A DNA stretch of 64,000 bases, taken from positions 124,001 through 188,000 of the forward strand of contig JAMDHS010000004.1 of NCBI GenBank assembly GCA_029717555.1. The letters are read 5' to 3'. This DNA is from Peribolospora baueri. Taxonomy: Eukaryota > Basidiomycota > Peribolosporomycetes > Peribolosporales > Peribolosporaceae. Shown piece by piece: positions 47,943 to 59,984 of the stretch (positions are counted from its first letter, which is position 1; every line of letters starts with the position of its first letter). The position numbers were made by a program, and so were the translations under genes. A model generated the notes under the pieces. It was not told the origin of the DNA, did no database searches, and was given only the letters and a program-made list of their open reading frames with translations.

Positions 47943-50900
47943 GATGACGGGGCTTGGGGCGAGTAACGTGGGTTGATTGGTGGTCGTGAGTCGGATCAAA
48001 GAACGTAAACGTTAAACGAAGGGGGGAAAAGGGGGGTAAAGGGGGGTATGCCGCTGGGAGGGGGATGGACGGGGATGGAGGGTCGGGTGTGAGGGAGAAG
48101 CTCGCAGAGCTCGGGACGAAGGCCTTAAGAAGAAAGACGCTTTGAGGGAGCGGGACGGAGTGGGTGGGAATGAACGTGTGTGCGAGCGGTGGGTGGTGCC
48201 TGCCGGGGGGGCGTGTTGTCGGTCGACCGAAGAGAGGGTGGGTTGGTCTTGGCGAGCGGGGATTGCGCTGGACAGGACGGGGTGGGATGGACAGAAAGGG
48301 CGACGGGGCGACGACGAGACACGGACAGGTGGGAAGAGGTACGGGCGGAAGGGATGATGATGAAGCGGGGGAGGGAGCGGCGAAGGATGGAGGGAGGAGA
48401 AGGGAAGGAAGGGGAAAGGCCGACAAGGGAGTCGATCGATTTATACGGGCCGGGCGGCCAAGACGAGGCGAGGCGGAGGGCGGAGGACGAGTGCATACAT
48501 GCGGCGATTAGTGCTGTGGCTGTCCGGATTACGATCGCTCCGCTTTTGCTTTCATTCTTGTTCGCATTGCCCTTTTTCCTTTCTTTTCCTTTCTTTTTGG
48601 GCGCGCCGCTTCTGGTGTTCGCCCCTGCGCATGCATGCGGCAGATACCTTAACCTGTCTGGGCCGAACGGCACCACGGCGACTCGCAGCGGCTACAGACG
48701 CAAAGGGACGAACGATAACGAGGCGATGACTATCGACTATCGACAACAACCACTAGGCCCGCCCCGTTTCCCACCCCTCGGCACAAGTGCAAGTGCGCCG
48801 TCCTTGGGAGCGATGGGGACACGTGCGATGCGCCACTCGGCGTGACCAGCAGGCGGCGCACGGAAGGATGTTTGGGTCCTCAGATCGACGGACGACGTGG
48901 CCATCCGATCTCATCTCATCCACCATCCACTTGCACACAACGCTGCTCAACCAAGCACGTACGCCGCCGGATCTTCTTCGATGCAAAGGATAAGGGCCAA
49001 CTAACTATCTGCTGTTCGTCTCCCCTGCCAGGTCAAGGTAGGCGATCGCAGCGAACCGCAGGGCGAAAGAAGGCAGAGGACAATGGGGAGGACGGGAGGA
49101 CGGGCTCGGCCCGGACGTATCTACGTACGGTCGTATATCTCCCGTAGCTTCACGCCATCGACGCGCCGTTTCGGCGCCGGGGAGGGGAGGAAACCTCCGT
49201 CGACGCCGACTCTGTGGCCACTTTCTTTTTTTGTTCCCCCCGCCGCACATACAGCACATACATACACGTACAGTACATGGATGTGCTCCGTCCTCGTCGT
49301 CGTCCACGATGACGGAGGTGGTGGTCCGATGGGGATTCCATGCGTAGAGGCAGCTTGCAAGTCATCAGGAAGGAAGGGACAACGGGAGTGGGGAGGCAGG
49401 CACAGACGCCATCGGGCTCGGACGTCGCCCTGGACGCTCCATCAACCTCTCCCCTCTCCACCGCAGCCCGGAGGAAGGAGTGGCAGCCACCTCGCTCGTC
49501 CTCACCCATGACCGCTCGTCCACCGCCTCTCCTTCCCCTCTTCTTGGCCCGGCCGCGCCTCTTCGCCGCCCCCATCTGCGTTCGACCACGCTCAGCCAAG
49601 CTGGAGTGGACGGTCGGGCTGTCCTTTCGAGATCTTTGTCTTTGTGCGTCACTCGGACCAGCCGCCCGCCTTCCTTTTCCTTTGCCGGTCTTCCCGTGGC
49701 GGTATTGCCGGATCACCGCGACCAGAAGAGGGAAGGATTCATCGGGCTTTCGCTCTCCGTCTCCGTATCCTCTCTGCCGGCCGCGCCGCTCTCGCCCGCC
49801 GCCGCCTCTACCAAGGTGTCGCGCGCATCAACGCAGCTCGCGTCGTGTGGCCGTTGTTGACCTTCTCAGTTGCTCGTCTTGTCTTGTCTTCCCTTGGTCA
49901 CCCCTCCTTCCTCTCCATCCTCCCTTCTGAACCCCCATCTCAGGATGAGCTCCTCACCGGCCCAGCCGGGTTCGGTTCCGTTTGTTCCACTTCCCGCCCT
50001 ACTCACGTTCCCTTTTTGTGTCGCGCCGTCGCAAGATGGACGGTCGGCGGGACGGACATGACGTCAACGTCACTCCCTCCCACCGTCTATACGAGCGCTA
50101 CTTCCGTAGAACCACGTCTGCGCATTTTCCTTTAACCGTGCCGCCTTCTCGTCTCTGCCATAAGCGCTCGCAAAGATTCTTCATCGTCACCTATGAACTG
50201 CCGATCTCGGGACCTTGGCCGCTAGTGCGTTGCTCGAATCGTGCGCCGGCAAGCTACCTGTTTACCTGTGCGTGGCACATACAGCGAGCGCTAGTTAGGT
50301 CACTGGTGCCTCGCATGGATTCCAAATCCTGTAGTGATTTAGAAAGCGGAATCCCCATTTTACATGCAATGCAGTATGTGCGCATGTGCCGTTCGTTGTG
50401 CGCGACCATGAAGCGCTGAGAATCTTATCATCATGTCCTTCCTCCCAACTGCACTTGAAATACGTCTCCTGCCTACGGAGGCGGACACTGAAGCGAGTGT
50501 ATGACAAACGTAGCCCATGGCAAGTCGGCTCCATCCCAACATCAGCTCAAGCCACGCCTCGATCGGCCACGACCTCTCCCTCTCTCCCTCCCCTCCGGCA
50601 GCGAAGAAACCATCCAGCGATGGTCGGCCGCGAATCAAACCGAACGGCGGCGACTGCTCGACCGTGGGCCGCCGATCTGGCCGGTCTGTGCCTCGTCCCT
50701 CCGTCCGTGCAACTCCGGTTGCTCCTCCAGTCCAAGACATGTCTGTCCATCTCCACACCACCTTGGTACCCCGCCCCGCCCCGCCCCGCTCCCCACCCAT
50801 CCACCCACCCACCCGCCCGCGACCGTCCTCGGCGGTTCGCGGGACGGCTGTGGGGAGGCGTGGTCGCCGACGCTCACACGGGCGAGCCAGGGCTCGTCCG

Positions 50901-51366
50901 CCCGTGCGCTCGACCGCTTACCTCCGCGGACGTCCGGCCTCCGCTCCCCGTTCCCCTCCGGCCTCTCTCTCGTCCCGGTTGTGTGCCGCGTCGGCCGAAA
51001 ATCACATGGCACCCGCGCCGGGGCAAGGCGAGTCGAGGTCGGCCCGGGCCCGGGCCCGGAGAAGAAAGAGACGAGGCGGAGCGGGCGCCGATGGTGCTTC
51101 TCGATCGGTCGTCGTCGTCGTCGTCGTCGTGGCGGATCTTCTCAAGACTCTTCCAAAGAAAAGAAAAGCAAGGCACAAGAAAACCGGAAACCGGGAAAGC
51201 AAGAAGGAATCATCGATCGACGCGCGTCCTCTCCCTCTTCTCGTCACCACCAACACCCTCCATCTCGCCCGAGCCCGTTCGCCCCGCCCCCGCTCCTTCT
51301 TTCCACCCTCCACGGATCCCTGTCGTTCCTGCCTGCCGACCCTCTCTCCCAACTCCACCGCGCGCC
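47943..51366. other. Large divergent intergenic region, secreted glycosidase and carnitine carrier
   Basis: 3.4 kb with no supported gene. A G-run cluster lies at 48021-48046, just upstream of the glycosidase ATG. GTACAT-type repeats occur near 49245-49280, C-rich CCACCC/CCGCCC repeats near 50770-50820 and a (GTC)n run at 51108-51130 before the carrier ATG. Long open frames, including one of about 440 codons that runs into the carrier start, are low-complexity and lack family resemblance. Confidence 0.55.
48021..48076 (+). other. G-run cluster, potential G-quadruplex
   Basis: Three G6 runs separated by four bases each (48021-48046), then G3 at 48056, G5 at 48060 and G4 at 48071. It lies on the + strand 79-134 bases upstream of the secreted glycosidase ATG, in its promoter or leader. 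It meets the simple G3+N1-7 pattern; folding is not shown. Confidence 0.6.
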
Positions 51367-53089
51367 ATGGCCGACGACATCTCCGCCCAGACCGTGAACG
51401 AGGAGGCCAAGCAGACGACCAGCGCCTCCAAGAGCTTCATCTCCGGTGGCTTCGGCGGTGTCAGCGCCGTCCTCGTCGGTGCGTATCCATTCCTTCGTCC
51501 GTGGCGCCGATGCATGCGTCCTCCGCTTTCCGCATTTTTCGCTGACATTTTGTTTCTTCTGCGCTCGCCCGCCTTCATCGGGTCTCTTCCTCCTCGGGAT
51601 GCACCAGGCCACCCCTTCGACCTCACCAAGACTCGCCTACAGACCGCGCCGGAAGGGGCGTACAAGGGTGCGCTGGACGTCGCCAAGCAGACGCTCGCTA
51701 GGGATGGCATCAGGGGGTGAGTGTGAGCGGGCGCGAGGACGAGTTGAATGTGCATGGTTCCTGGGACGTTGGTGGTGGTGTGGTGGAATTTTTTTTAGAG
51801 GCCGGAGGGGTGGTGGCTGGATGGAGGGCATTCGAGATATGCGTTCACGTCCAGCCGAGGTTCGCTGCCGCACCGAAACTCGCATCTCACTTTCGCTACC
51901 ACTTCGCCCCCCGATCCTGCCTAGATTTTACCGCGGTATGGGCCCCCCGTTGGTAGGCGTGACGCCCATCTTTGCCATCTCCTTCTGGTCGTACGACGCC
52001 GGGAAGAAACTCGTCTACGCCGCCACCCCGGGCCGCACCGACGCCGCACTTTCCATTACGGAGCTGGCCGCGGCTGGCTTCTTTAGCGCCGTGCCCACCA
52101 CCCTCGTCGCTGGTCCTGCTGAGCGCATCAAGGTGTTGTTGCAGGTGAGTCTGCGACGAGCCGCGCGCCGGGGGGGCGATGGGAGTACCGTGAAGATGCT
52201 CACGACATCACCTCGTTCTTCTTCATGCGCAGATCCAAGGCCAAGGCTCGTCCACCGGGCCAAAGTACAGCGGCCCGGTCGACGTCGTGCGCCAGCTGTA
52301 CAAGGAAGGAGGTTTGCGCTCCATCTTCCGCGGTACCGCCGCCACCCTCGCTCGAGACGGTCCAGGCAGCGCTGCGTGAGTGCATGCATGCGTGATCCGC
52401 GGTCACGAGTCGACGAGATCTTGCTTTTTCCCTTCCGGTATTGACCTCGACACATTCCTTCCCTCCCCTTCTTTCCTTCCAACGACAGCTACTTCGCCTC
52501 TTACGAAGCCATTAAGCGGGCGCTCACGCCCAAGGGCGCTGACGCTTCCGACCTCAACATCGTCAACGTCGTTACCGCCGGCGGTATCGCCGGCATGGCC
52601 ATGTGGGGCCTCGCCATCCCGCCCGATGTGAGCAATCCGTCCCACGCCCCTGCATGTCCTTGGGCCGGCCCGGCTGTGTTGGGGACCAATTGTACGCGTG
52701 CATGAACTGAGGCCATTTAACCCCTTCTCGCCCTTCCTCTAGGTGATCAAATCCCGCCTCCAATCCGCTCCGCACGGGACTTACAGTGGCTTCATCGACT
52801 GCTTCGCGAAGACGCTCAAGGCCGACGGCCCCGCGGCGCTCTTCAAGGGCTTCGGCCCAGCCATGGCTAGGGCCTTCCCCGCCAACGCAGCCACCTTCGT
52901 GAGTTCAGCTCGCCGCGCCCTTGGGTTTCCTTTTTGAGAAGATGGGCTTGGCTCACGCCGCCGCTCGGCGGGAAACGAACTGTCGGACTGATTCCTCCGC
53001 TTTCGCCGCTCGCGTGTTTTTCCGTTCCCGTTTACGAAACGCAGCTCGGCGTAGAACTGTCGCTCAAGGCTATGGACAAGCTGTGGTGA
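51367..53089 (+). CDS. CRC1: Mitochondrial carnitine/acylcarnitine carrier
   Basis: Seven exons: 51367-51478, 51608-51716, 51925-52144, 52233-52375, 52489-52627, 52743-52898 and 53045-53089; 924 bases, 307 residues, the normal size. It exchanges acylcarnitine for carnitine over the inner mitochondrial membrane, feeding beta-oxidation and acetyl-unit shuttling. The three carrier repeats carry GHPFDLTKTRLQ, AGPAERIKVLLQ and IPPDVIKSRLQSAP; the last plus RAFPANAATFLGVEL is characteristic of the carnitine carrier branch. The start is the first ATG of the frame, in cgcgccATGG. The gene lies head to head with the secreted glycosidase and in tandem with the GATA gene. Confidence 0.95.
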
Positions 53090-53659
53090 CGAGGCCATCG
53101 CCGCTCTACCCTCGCCGCTCGTCTCGTTGGAGGACCAGGTCTATACCGTCGTGGCATGGAGGACCCCTTGGACCGCACTTCACCTCGTTCGCTCGAGCGC
53201 GTGTGCCTGTACAAGCATGACTTACATACCTACCGCCTTCATTAGTCGCCCCCCGACATAGAAGAATTTCGCGGATGGGCTCGAACAGAGCATCTTTCTA
53301 TCTGCCTGACTGCGTTCGGCTTTCGTCTTGTCTCGCCGGACGGAGTGTACGCCGTTTTCACAGAAAAAGCCGGTTTGATTTCTTTCGAGGCGAGGTGGAA
53401 TGATGCTTGCGTTGCGTGGCGATGGATTGGTATCGGGAAGGGAAGAGAAGGGGAAGATTGTAAACACAGAGCTCTTGCATATTTGGCGTGAAGAGGAGGC
53501 GAGCAGAAAAGAAGCGCCCTTCTCGGCGGGTAGGGTTAGATTGGCGGCGCGTCCCGACGCGCGCGTTTACGCGTCGATCATCGAGCGTGCGTCTTGAGGG
53601 ACCATCCACGGTGCGCCCTTCTCCTTCACGCCACCACCTCTCCCCTCCCCCTCCACGCC
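53090..53659. other. Intergenic region between carnitine carrier and GATA gene
   Basis: 570 bases: carrier 3' UTR and the GATA gene promoter or leader, the latter pyrimidine-rich at 53620-53660. Nothing else seen. Confidence 0.6.
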
Positions 53660-55610
53660 ATGCCACACTTCCCATCTTGGTTGCCGCCCTCCAGTACTCC
53701 GGCATCCATGGACAGCTCACCCCTTCCCGCTGGCTCACCAGAGGACGCCTCGTCGCGTCCTCGACCCGGCCCGCCGCCGTCGACGTCGACGGCGAGCATG
53801 ATGGACGTCAAAGTGCTCTACGCCCTCTCTTCCCACCCCGCCTCTCACACCCTCATCGCCCGCCTGGACCGCCCAGTCCTCGTCGAGTGTTTGGGCCCTC
53901 GACGAACACCCCTCGCTCGGCTACCTCAGGCGGAAAACTATCCGCCGTTAACTTCGGACGTGCGACCGACCGACCACCCGAGTGGCAGCCCACGCATCGG
54001 CAGGGTCGCGTTGAAGCACTGCCTCAGCGCCGTGTGCATGGCGAGGTCAGAAAGCCGCCCTTTTTTCTTTCGCCAAGTCGTCTTCCTGTTTCCGATCGCC
54101 CAACTCAACCTTCCCTTCCCTTATCTTCTCTTCTCTTCTCTTCTCTTCTCTTCTCTTCCCATTCCCTCCTTCCTCTTTGTCCACGCAGCCCAGAACTCGT
54201 GCTCGACCGTTCACGCGACTACACGCTCTACGCGCTCGACCACGAGGAGACGTATCGAAAATCGAGGCGCGCATCCAAACGCGCCGCACCGACGACCACC
54301 ACACCCGACCCGTCCTCCGACTTCAACTCCGCCTATGCCAACGGCGCAGGTTCGCCCTCCCTCCCGTCTTCGCCCAGCAGTCCTCGCGTATCGAGCAATT
54401 ATCTCGTCGGAAAGGGTATGCTCAGCTGGGTCATGGCCGAGCCGGGAGAGGGACACAGTCTCGTCAGCGGAAAGATTGTGGGGACGGCGGCGGAGGAGGA
54501 TGAGGAGCTTGAGATCGTGCTAAAGCTCAACGAGGTGAGTGAGCCATCGGCCGTCGAGCTTTGGGTCCCTTGTCGTCCATGACGGCATCACCGCAATCGC
54601 TGAACGAAACGCGCGTCTCTTCCGTCGCGTCGACCCGCAGACTCAGTCCTTCACCAAATCACAATACCTCTCTTCCATCCGCTCCTGGACTTCGGGAACG
54701 ACTCTCCCGGGCGCTTCTCCTCCCGTGTTTCGAGCCTCACCTTCCAGCGTCGGCCCCACGCCGCCGTGCGTCATGGACGCTGACACTCCCGGCGACCTCA
54801 CCGCACCCTACGGTGCGCCCAGCCTTGAGTCTCGAGAGCAGCCCCTTCATGACCAAGACCGAAGGAGGAATTCGGCTGTCACCACCACCGCTGCTGCAAA
54901 CGTTATTACGTCGAGCATGCCGCCAACGGCCAGCACGGACTTTGCTCCTCCCATCATGTCCTCCAGCCCGCTCAACTCTATCATGGACCTCCCATGCCTC
55001 GACGACGCCTCCTCCTGTTACGAGAATGGCCCTTCCGCCGTTCTGCCGCCGCCGCGGATCTCCAAGACGAGCCCCGCTGCCCCTTCTCTTCCCCCTTCCG
55101 CCGCCTTGGCCACGTCCGCGTCAAGTCCCGCTGCTGGCGGGGGCCAGGAGACGCCTCTCTTGACCGCCTTGCTGCACCTTTTGTCGGGCGCCGGAACTAC
55201 GGCGTCTTCTCCATCCGCCTCTGGTGTGGAACGAACAAACTCTGTATCGGACCCTTCTGGCTCTGGCTCCGGTTCGGGTTCGGGATCAGGGCAGGCTGGT
55301 TCTACTTCCCGTCGGGCATCGGAGAAGGACAGGAACAACACCGGAAAGCAAGGGAGGGGGAGGCCGAAATCAAGCGCCAAGGGCGGTATACGTGAGTGGT
55401 TGTACGACTCTTGTCTGATCGAGTCCCCTCTTCGTGCGCCTTCCTCTGGATCACTCACGCTCGTCCGTCCCCTTTTGCCGTTCAGCTTTCTGCCACAATT
55501 GCGGGACCACGAAGACGACGACTTGGCGACGACATCCTGACTTTGACAGCAGTAAGATTTGTAACGGTGAGAGCACATTTTATGGTCATGTCATAGCAGA
55601 CTCGTCTTTG

Positions 55611-55649
<39 letters not shown>

Positions 55650-57238
55650 CTTCGAGTATCTCTTCTCGCGTGCTCTGGTCTCATCTACTCCGTTCGACGG
55701 ACACCAACGCTGACAGAGATGGGCGGGCTGCTTGCGCATGTGCTTTTGACCCTTCAGCTTGCGGTCTCTATTTCAAAAAGACTTCCAGGAACCGTCCTCC
55801 CACGCTCTGGGGTTCTAACTCTCGTTCCGACCCCGTCGTGCCACCACCACCACCGCCTGCGCAACCATTTGCACCGTCTGCTATCGTCCCCCCACCTTGC
55901 AGCGAAGCGGACGCCTCTAGGGCGCCAGGAGGACTTGGCAAAAGCAACGGCGGCGGGCGCGGCGAAGAGATAGTCACGCCACCACTAAACCAGTCGCCAT
56001 GGCGCCGCCGCAAGGCTAAGGCAGGCGGCGGCGGTGGCGCGACGAAGGGCCTGAAGCGGACGTTAAGCGAGGTAGTCGAGGGCGAGGCGACGCGGAGGAG
56101 GAAGAAGGCGGCCGCGCTAGGGAAGGAAGGCGGTTCGAAAAAGAAGCATCAGCCCTCGTCGGGATCGGGAACGGGATCCGCCTCGGGGCAGGGACAGGGA
56201 CAAGGACCGGGGACGCCAACGTCGGAACGCAATGGCGGTTCGTCGCTGGCAGGCATCCAGAAGGGACGGATGACGTTCGCGTCGGCCGTGTCCCTGACGA
56301 GTCCGATCCGAGACTCGTCGCACTCGCATTCGCCGTCTACGCTGCATGTACACTCCAACGCCAGCGCGCTCACAAGCACCCTGAGCGTGCGAGGCGCGAG
56401 CACGCCTGCGCGGTCGTCGAAAGACAAGGACAGGGACGGAGGACGGATGGGATACGGGCATTGTTGGCCGTTCATCGACTCGCCCGGGCCGTTCACCTCG
56501 CCCAACAGCACTTTTTTCTTCAGCCCCGGCCGGACCGGGTTCACGCCTTTGGGCATGACGCCCCGGTCGTCGGCCAGGATCCTCGGTCTGGCCTCCTCTT
56601 CCGCTCGTTCATCTCCCACCGCCGCGTTTAGCTTGAGCGGCGGCGGTGGCGGCGTCGGGGGGGTAACGACGTCGAGCCCTCCATTGCTAACGCCGCGAGA
56701 AGGAGGAGGAGGAGGGGGTAGCAGCAGCCCGTCGCGCGGGTGGGGCAACCTGTTCGCCAGCCCGTCCAAGCTCAAGATGCCATCCCATCTAATGGCCGCC
56801 ACCTCTCCCGGCACGGCCCTGAGCGCCATGTTCAGCGAGACGGACGCCGAGTTTGGCGAGCTCGGCCACGCCCACGACCAGTCCACCACCGCCACCGCCA
56901 CCGCTCACACGCAGTCGGGGACGGAGACGCCGTTGACGCCGGGCGAGTGGGCAGAAGACGATGACGGCTGGCAGCTGTGTCCTGGTCAAGGAAGCGGCGG
57001 GGGCGGCGGCGGGGGTGGGGAGAAGGACGTGGAAAGAGGCCGCCGGACGAATCGCGCCGGTGCCGGCGTCGGTGGTGGTGCGGACGGGGACGTGAACGCG
57101 GCAGGGGCGAGGGCGAGGCAGGACGGCAGTCCGACGCCGGCTTCGAGGACGGTCCGGCGGTCGCCGAGGTCCAAGATGGTCCGTCGCCCTGACGTGACGG
57201 CGACGGCGGGCGGGCGGGGATACGAAGTAGGAGCTTGA
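53660..57238 (+). CDS. Ams2/Spt21-like transcription regulator with a GATA zinc finger
   Basis: Five exons: 53660-54045, 54189-54534, 54641-55391, 55486-55566 and 55758-57238; 3045 bases, 1014 residues. The N-terminal region has MMDVKVLYALS, KHCLSAVCMASPELVLDRSR and DYTLYALDHEE, then VGKGMLSWVMAE, resembling the Ams2/Spt21 N-terminal domain. Those proteins control histone gene transcription; fission yeast Ams2 also has a GATA finger. The finger here is CHNC...CNAC with cysteines at about 497, 500, 520 and 523, then GLYFKKTSRNRPPTLW. The Cys pairs are 19 residues apart, against 17-18 in usual GATA fingers. The rest is low complexity with Gly- and Ser-runs and QGQG. Intron 4 splits the finger at N/A of CNAC and contains T33. 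ATG at 53708 or 53801 could also serve as start. Confidence 0.85.
55615..55647 (+). repeat. T33 homopolymer in the zinc-finger intron
   Basis: Thirty-three consecutive T inside intron 4 of the Ams2-like GATA gene, about 110 bases before the acceptor. Confidence 0.95.
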
Positions 57239-58186
57239 AGGAAGGAGGGCGCCGGCGTTGTCTTTCGATTCGTACACGTTCTCGCTCACTGACCTTGACC
57301 TTGAACGAGCGAGCGGGCGGTCGGCGAAAGGAGCGAAAGGGTATATATGTATGTATATATGTCGACATTCGACTCGACTCGACTCGTTTAGCTGGGCCGT
57401 GGAACTCGACTCGCTCGCTCCGATCCAGTCATCCGTCCACACGCCCGCACGCACGCACGCACGTCACAAAGGCGAGAGACAGACATATAGATCGATCAAA
57501 TCATTCGATTCGTCACGTTCATGTCAAAGAAAGAGTAAGGCCATCGCAAAACAAAACAAAACGAGCCCAGCCGAGGATGGACAAGGAATGGATGGACACG
57601 TACGGACCGCGGGAAGCCCCATGTGATAGGTAGGTAGGCAGGTAGGGAGGGAGGGAGGATGGAGGGAAACGGGGAGCGAAACGATCTGCCACCGAGACTG
57701 GACTGCAGCGATGAAGACGAGGAGCGAGGCGAGGCGAGGCAAGGCGAGGGCCTGAAGGGCAGGGCACAAGCGGAAAGGCGGGGATAAACAAGCGTGGGGG
57801 TCATGATCGAATAGAAGAGTGGGGTAGCTAGGAATACAAAAGGTTCGTCAGAAAGGTGTGTTGTGTTTGTGTAAGGGGTTGAGATGACGTAAAAAAAAAA
57901 ACTTCGCCACGGCGGGGTTCGTAGTGGCGGAGCGAAAAAATGGGAAGCGAAAGCGAAGAGAAGGGGAGAAAAAAAAGAGACAGAGAAAGGCGGGAAACCA
58001 GAGACACCGACCTCCCGTTGGGAAGGCAGGGGAGGGCCGATTTCCTCCTCCCGGATCCAGAGAAAGGGAGATCGATCATTCCGAGTTGAGAAGAGACGGG
58101 AGACGGACGACGGAGGCGCTTGACGAACGGAGGCGCTTGACGGACGGTGATGGCGGAGGACGGGAAGAGCGAAAGCGGCAAAACAT
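57239..58186. other. Convergent intergenic region, GATA gene and His-rich gene
   Basis: About 950 bases of 3' flanks. Visible: TATATGTATG repeats near 57340-57362, cgact repeats near 57366-57387, and GTAGGTAGG/GGAGG repeats near 57630-57660. No gene or RNA seen. Confidence 0.55.
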
Positions 58187-59366
58187 TCAGTAGCCGCCGT
58201 AGGCCGATGACGGCCGATGATATCCGGATCTGGGCGCGGCGAGGTAACCGTTAGCGGCGAGCTGGGCCTCGCTCGCGGCGGCGGGGTCGAAGTACTGCGG
58301 CTGCCGGTCGCCAAAGCTGGAGAGGCTGCTCACGCTGCCGCCGGACACGGAGTGGGCATGGGGGCGGTGGCCTCTGGTGAAGGAAGCGTAAGGCATCGGG
58401 ACCGACGGCGAGGGCGAGCGGAACTCGTGCGACTTGGAGCCATGATGGCCCGTATGGCGGTCTAGCTCGTTGCGACCATAGTCTCCCAACTCCTGACGGT
58501 ATGCTTTCTCGTAGTCCTTGCTCGTACCGAAGCGATCCCTGGGGAGAAAGAAGGAGAAGCGGAGAAGGAAGAAGGGAGTCGGTCAGCGAAGGCGATCGGT
58601 GCAGGGCAGGTCAACGGCGTTCGACTGCTCACTCGGTGATGCCCATGGGCGTTGGCGTATGGCTTCCCCTGGACAAGTCCTCCAGCTGTTCACGACGACG
58701 GTACGGGCCATGAAAGTCGTCGTATCCCTTGTTCTTCCACCTCTTCCACCACTTTTTGTCTCGGTCGGCAAACAGCGCAAGCTCACGGAGGTAAGCCTGG
58801 TGCTCGCCGCGGACCGCGTCGTCAAAAAGGTGCGAATAGCTGGGCATGCTGGCGAGGTAACCGGGCGAAAAGGGCCCGGGGAAGAAGCTGCCCGCACCGA
58901 CTCCACCGAAGGAGCGACGGCGGTGGCGATGCGGGTAGGCCGAGGCGACGACCGAGCCTCCCGAGCCGTCCGGCACCATGAGCGTCGCGCCGCTGCCGAC
59001 GGCAGAGCCGGCGTATCCCGGGAACGGGGCGGGATAGCTCCAGGATTGCGACGGCATATAGCTGGCGACAGGGCCGGTAGAGTGCCAGTAAGGGTTCCAG
59101 CCCCCACTGTGAAAGCCACTGTATCCGCCAAACTCGTTTCCGTAGCCGCCGTAGTAATTGTCCTGGTAGGGGGAACGACGGTGGTGGATGATTTCAGTCT
59201 CACCACCGTGGTGGTGTCCATCCAGGTCGTGGTGTCGATGATGATGATGGCCGCGACGATCGCCAGCGATGAAGTCGGAGACGGCGTCGAGGGCGTTGGA
59301 GATGATGCCTCTGTCCTCTTCCTCGTGTTCGTGCTCGTGGTGATGGTGACCCATGCTGTGAGCCAT
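58187..59366 (-). CDS. His-rich protein of unknown function
   Basis: Two exons, complement of 58187-58538 and 58633-59366, 1086 bases and 361 residues. Starts MAHSMGHHHHEHEHEEEDRG; the first 60 residues hold several His clusters, which could bind metal. A Tyr/Gly/Asn-rich stretch (YYGGYGNEFGGYSG) follows, then a more ordinary charged region (AYLRELALFADRDKKWWKRW) and a Ser/Pro/His-rich tail ending SSAYGGY. No signal peptide or membrane segment. I do not recognise the family. The charged Trp-rich middle argues that it is a real protein rather than chance. It lies 210 bases downstream of another Tyr/Gly-rich gene on the same strand. Confidence 0.72.
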
Positions 59367-59576
59367 GAGCCTGCCTCGGCGCTCGTATCTGGGGAATCGG
59401 AGAATGCGATCGCAATATTGTAATGGGACGGTCGATCGAGTCGAGCGGTTCGGATGGCGAAACGACGATCGCGTAAGGGTGGTCGGTGGATGATGGCACG
59501 ATGATGAAGAGAGTCGATGCAAAGGGGAAAAAAAAAGAAGAGAAAAGAAAAATTTCGACGAGACCAGCCAGTCGAA

Positions 59577-59984
59577 TCATAGGACGACGGATGCGGCGTA
59601 AGCAGACGGGGCGTATGACGAGGCAGCGTAGACGGAGGGCGTGTACGCAGAGGCGGCGTAGGGGTGTCCGTAAGCAGAGGCGGCGTAGGAGTGTCCGTAA
59701 GCAGAGGCGGCGTACGGATGTCCGTAGGCGGAAGCGGCGTACGGGTGTCCGTAGCCATAAGGACGAGCGTAGCCGTAGCCGTAACCGCCGTGGCCGTAAC
59801 CGCCGTAGCCGTAGGGTTGAGGATAATAGCCGACACCGCCGAAGGGCGCGTTGACACCGACGAAGGCGGAGCGCGAGTAGCGGTGGCACCCGGGGCAGCC
59901 ATAGCGGCGGCGGCGGTGGTGACAGGATCCAAAACCAAACATATCGTCGAAGAGAGAAGAGTTGTGGTAGTACAACGAGGGCAT
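59577..59984 (-). CDS. Small Tyr/Gly/Ala repeat protein of unknown function
   Basis: Single exon, 408 bases, 135 residues, starting MPSLYYHNSSLFDDMFGFG. A short Cys/His/Arg patch (SCHHRRRRYGCPGCHRYS) is followed by YGYGGYGHGGYGYGY and then four near-identical nine-residue repeats GH(P/S)YAASAY, with 27-base DNA repeats at about 59640-59755, and a Tyr/Ala/Ser tail. No signal peptide. I do not recognise it. The composition suggests a disordered, possibly self-associating protein; the CxxC-His patch could bind metal. No splice donor is evident in the repeat, so it is kept separate from the His-rich gene. Confidence 0.65.
   Translation of the reverse strand: MPSLYYHNSSLFDDMFGFGSCHHRRRRYGCPGCHRYSRSAFVGVNAPFGGVGYYPQPYGYGGYGHGGYGYGYARPYGYGHPYAASAYGHPYAASAYGHSYAASAYGHPYAASAYTPSVYAASSYAPSAYAASVVL
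59640..59755. repeat. 27-base tandem repeat in the Tyr/Gly repeat gene
   Basis: Four imperfect copies of a 27-base unit coding GHPYAASAY-type repeats. Confidence 0.85.

Noticed and set aside
49640-50135. Plus-strand frame containing LYQGVARINAARVVW as a possible mitochondrial ribosomal protein
   Set aside because: Only a vague likeness to bL20; the rest does not match and no splice model gives a coherent protein.
50386-51720. 444-codon open frame running into the carnitine carrier
   Set aside because: It is low-complexity before the carrier ATG, reads through the first carrier intron, and the carrier N-terminus is normal from 51367.
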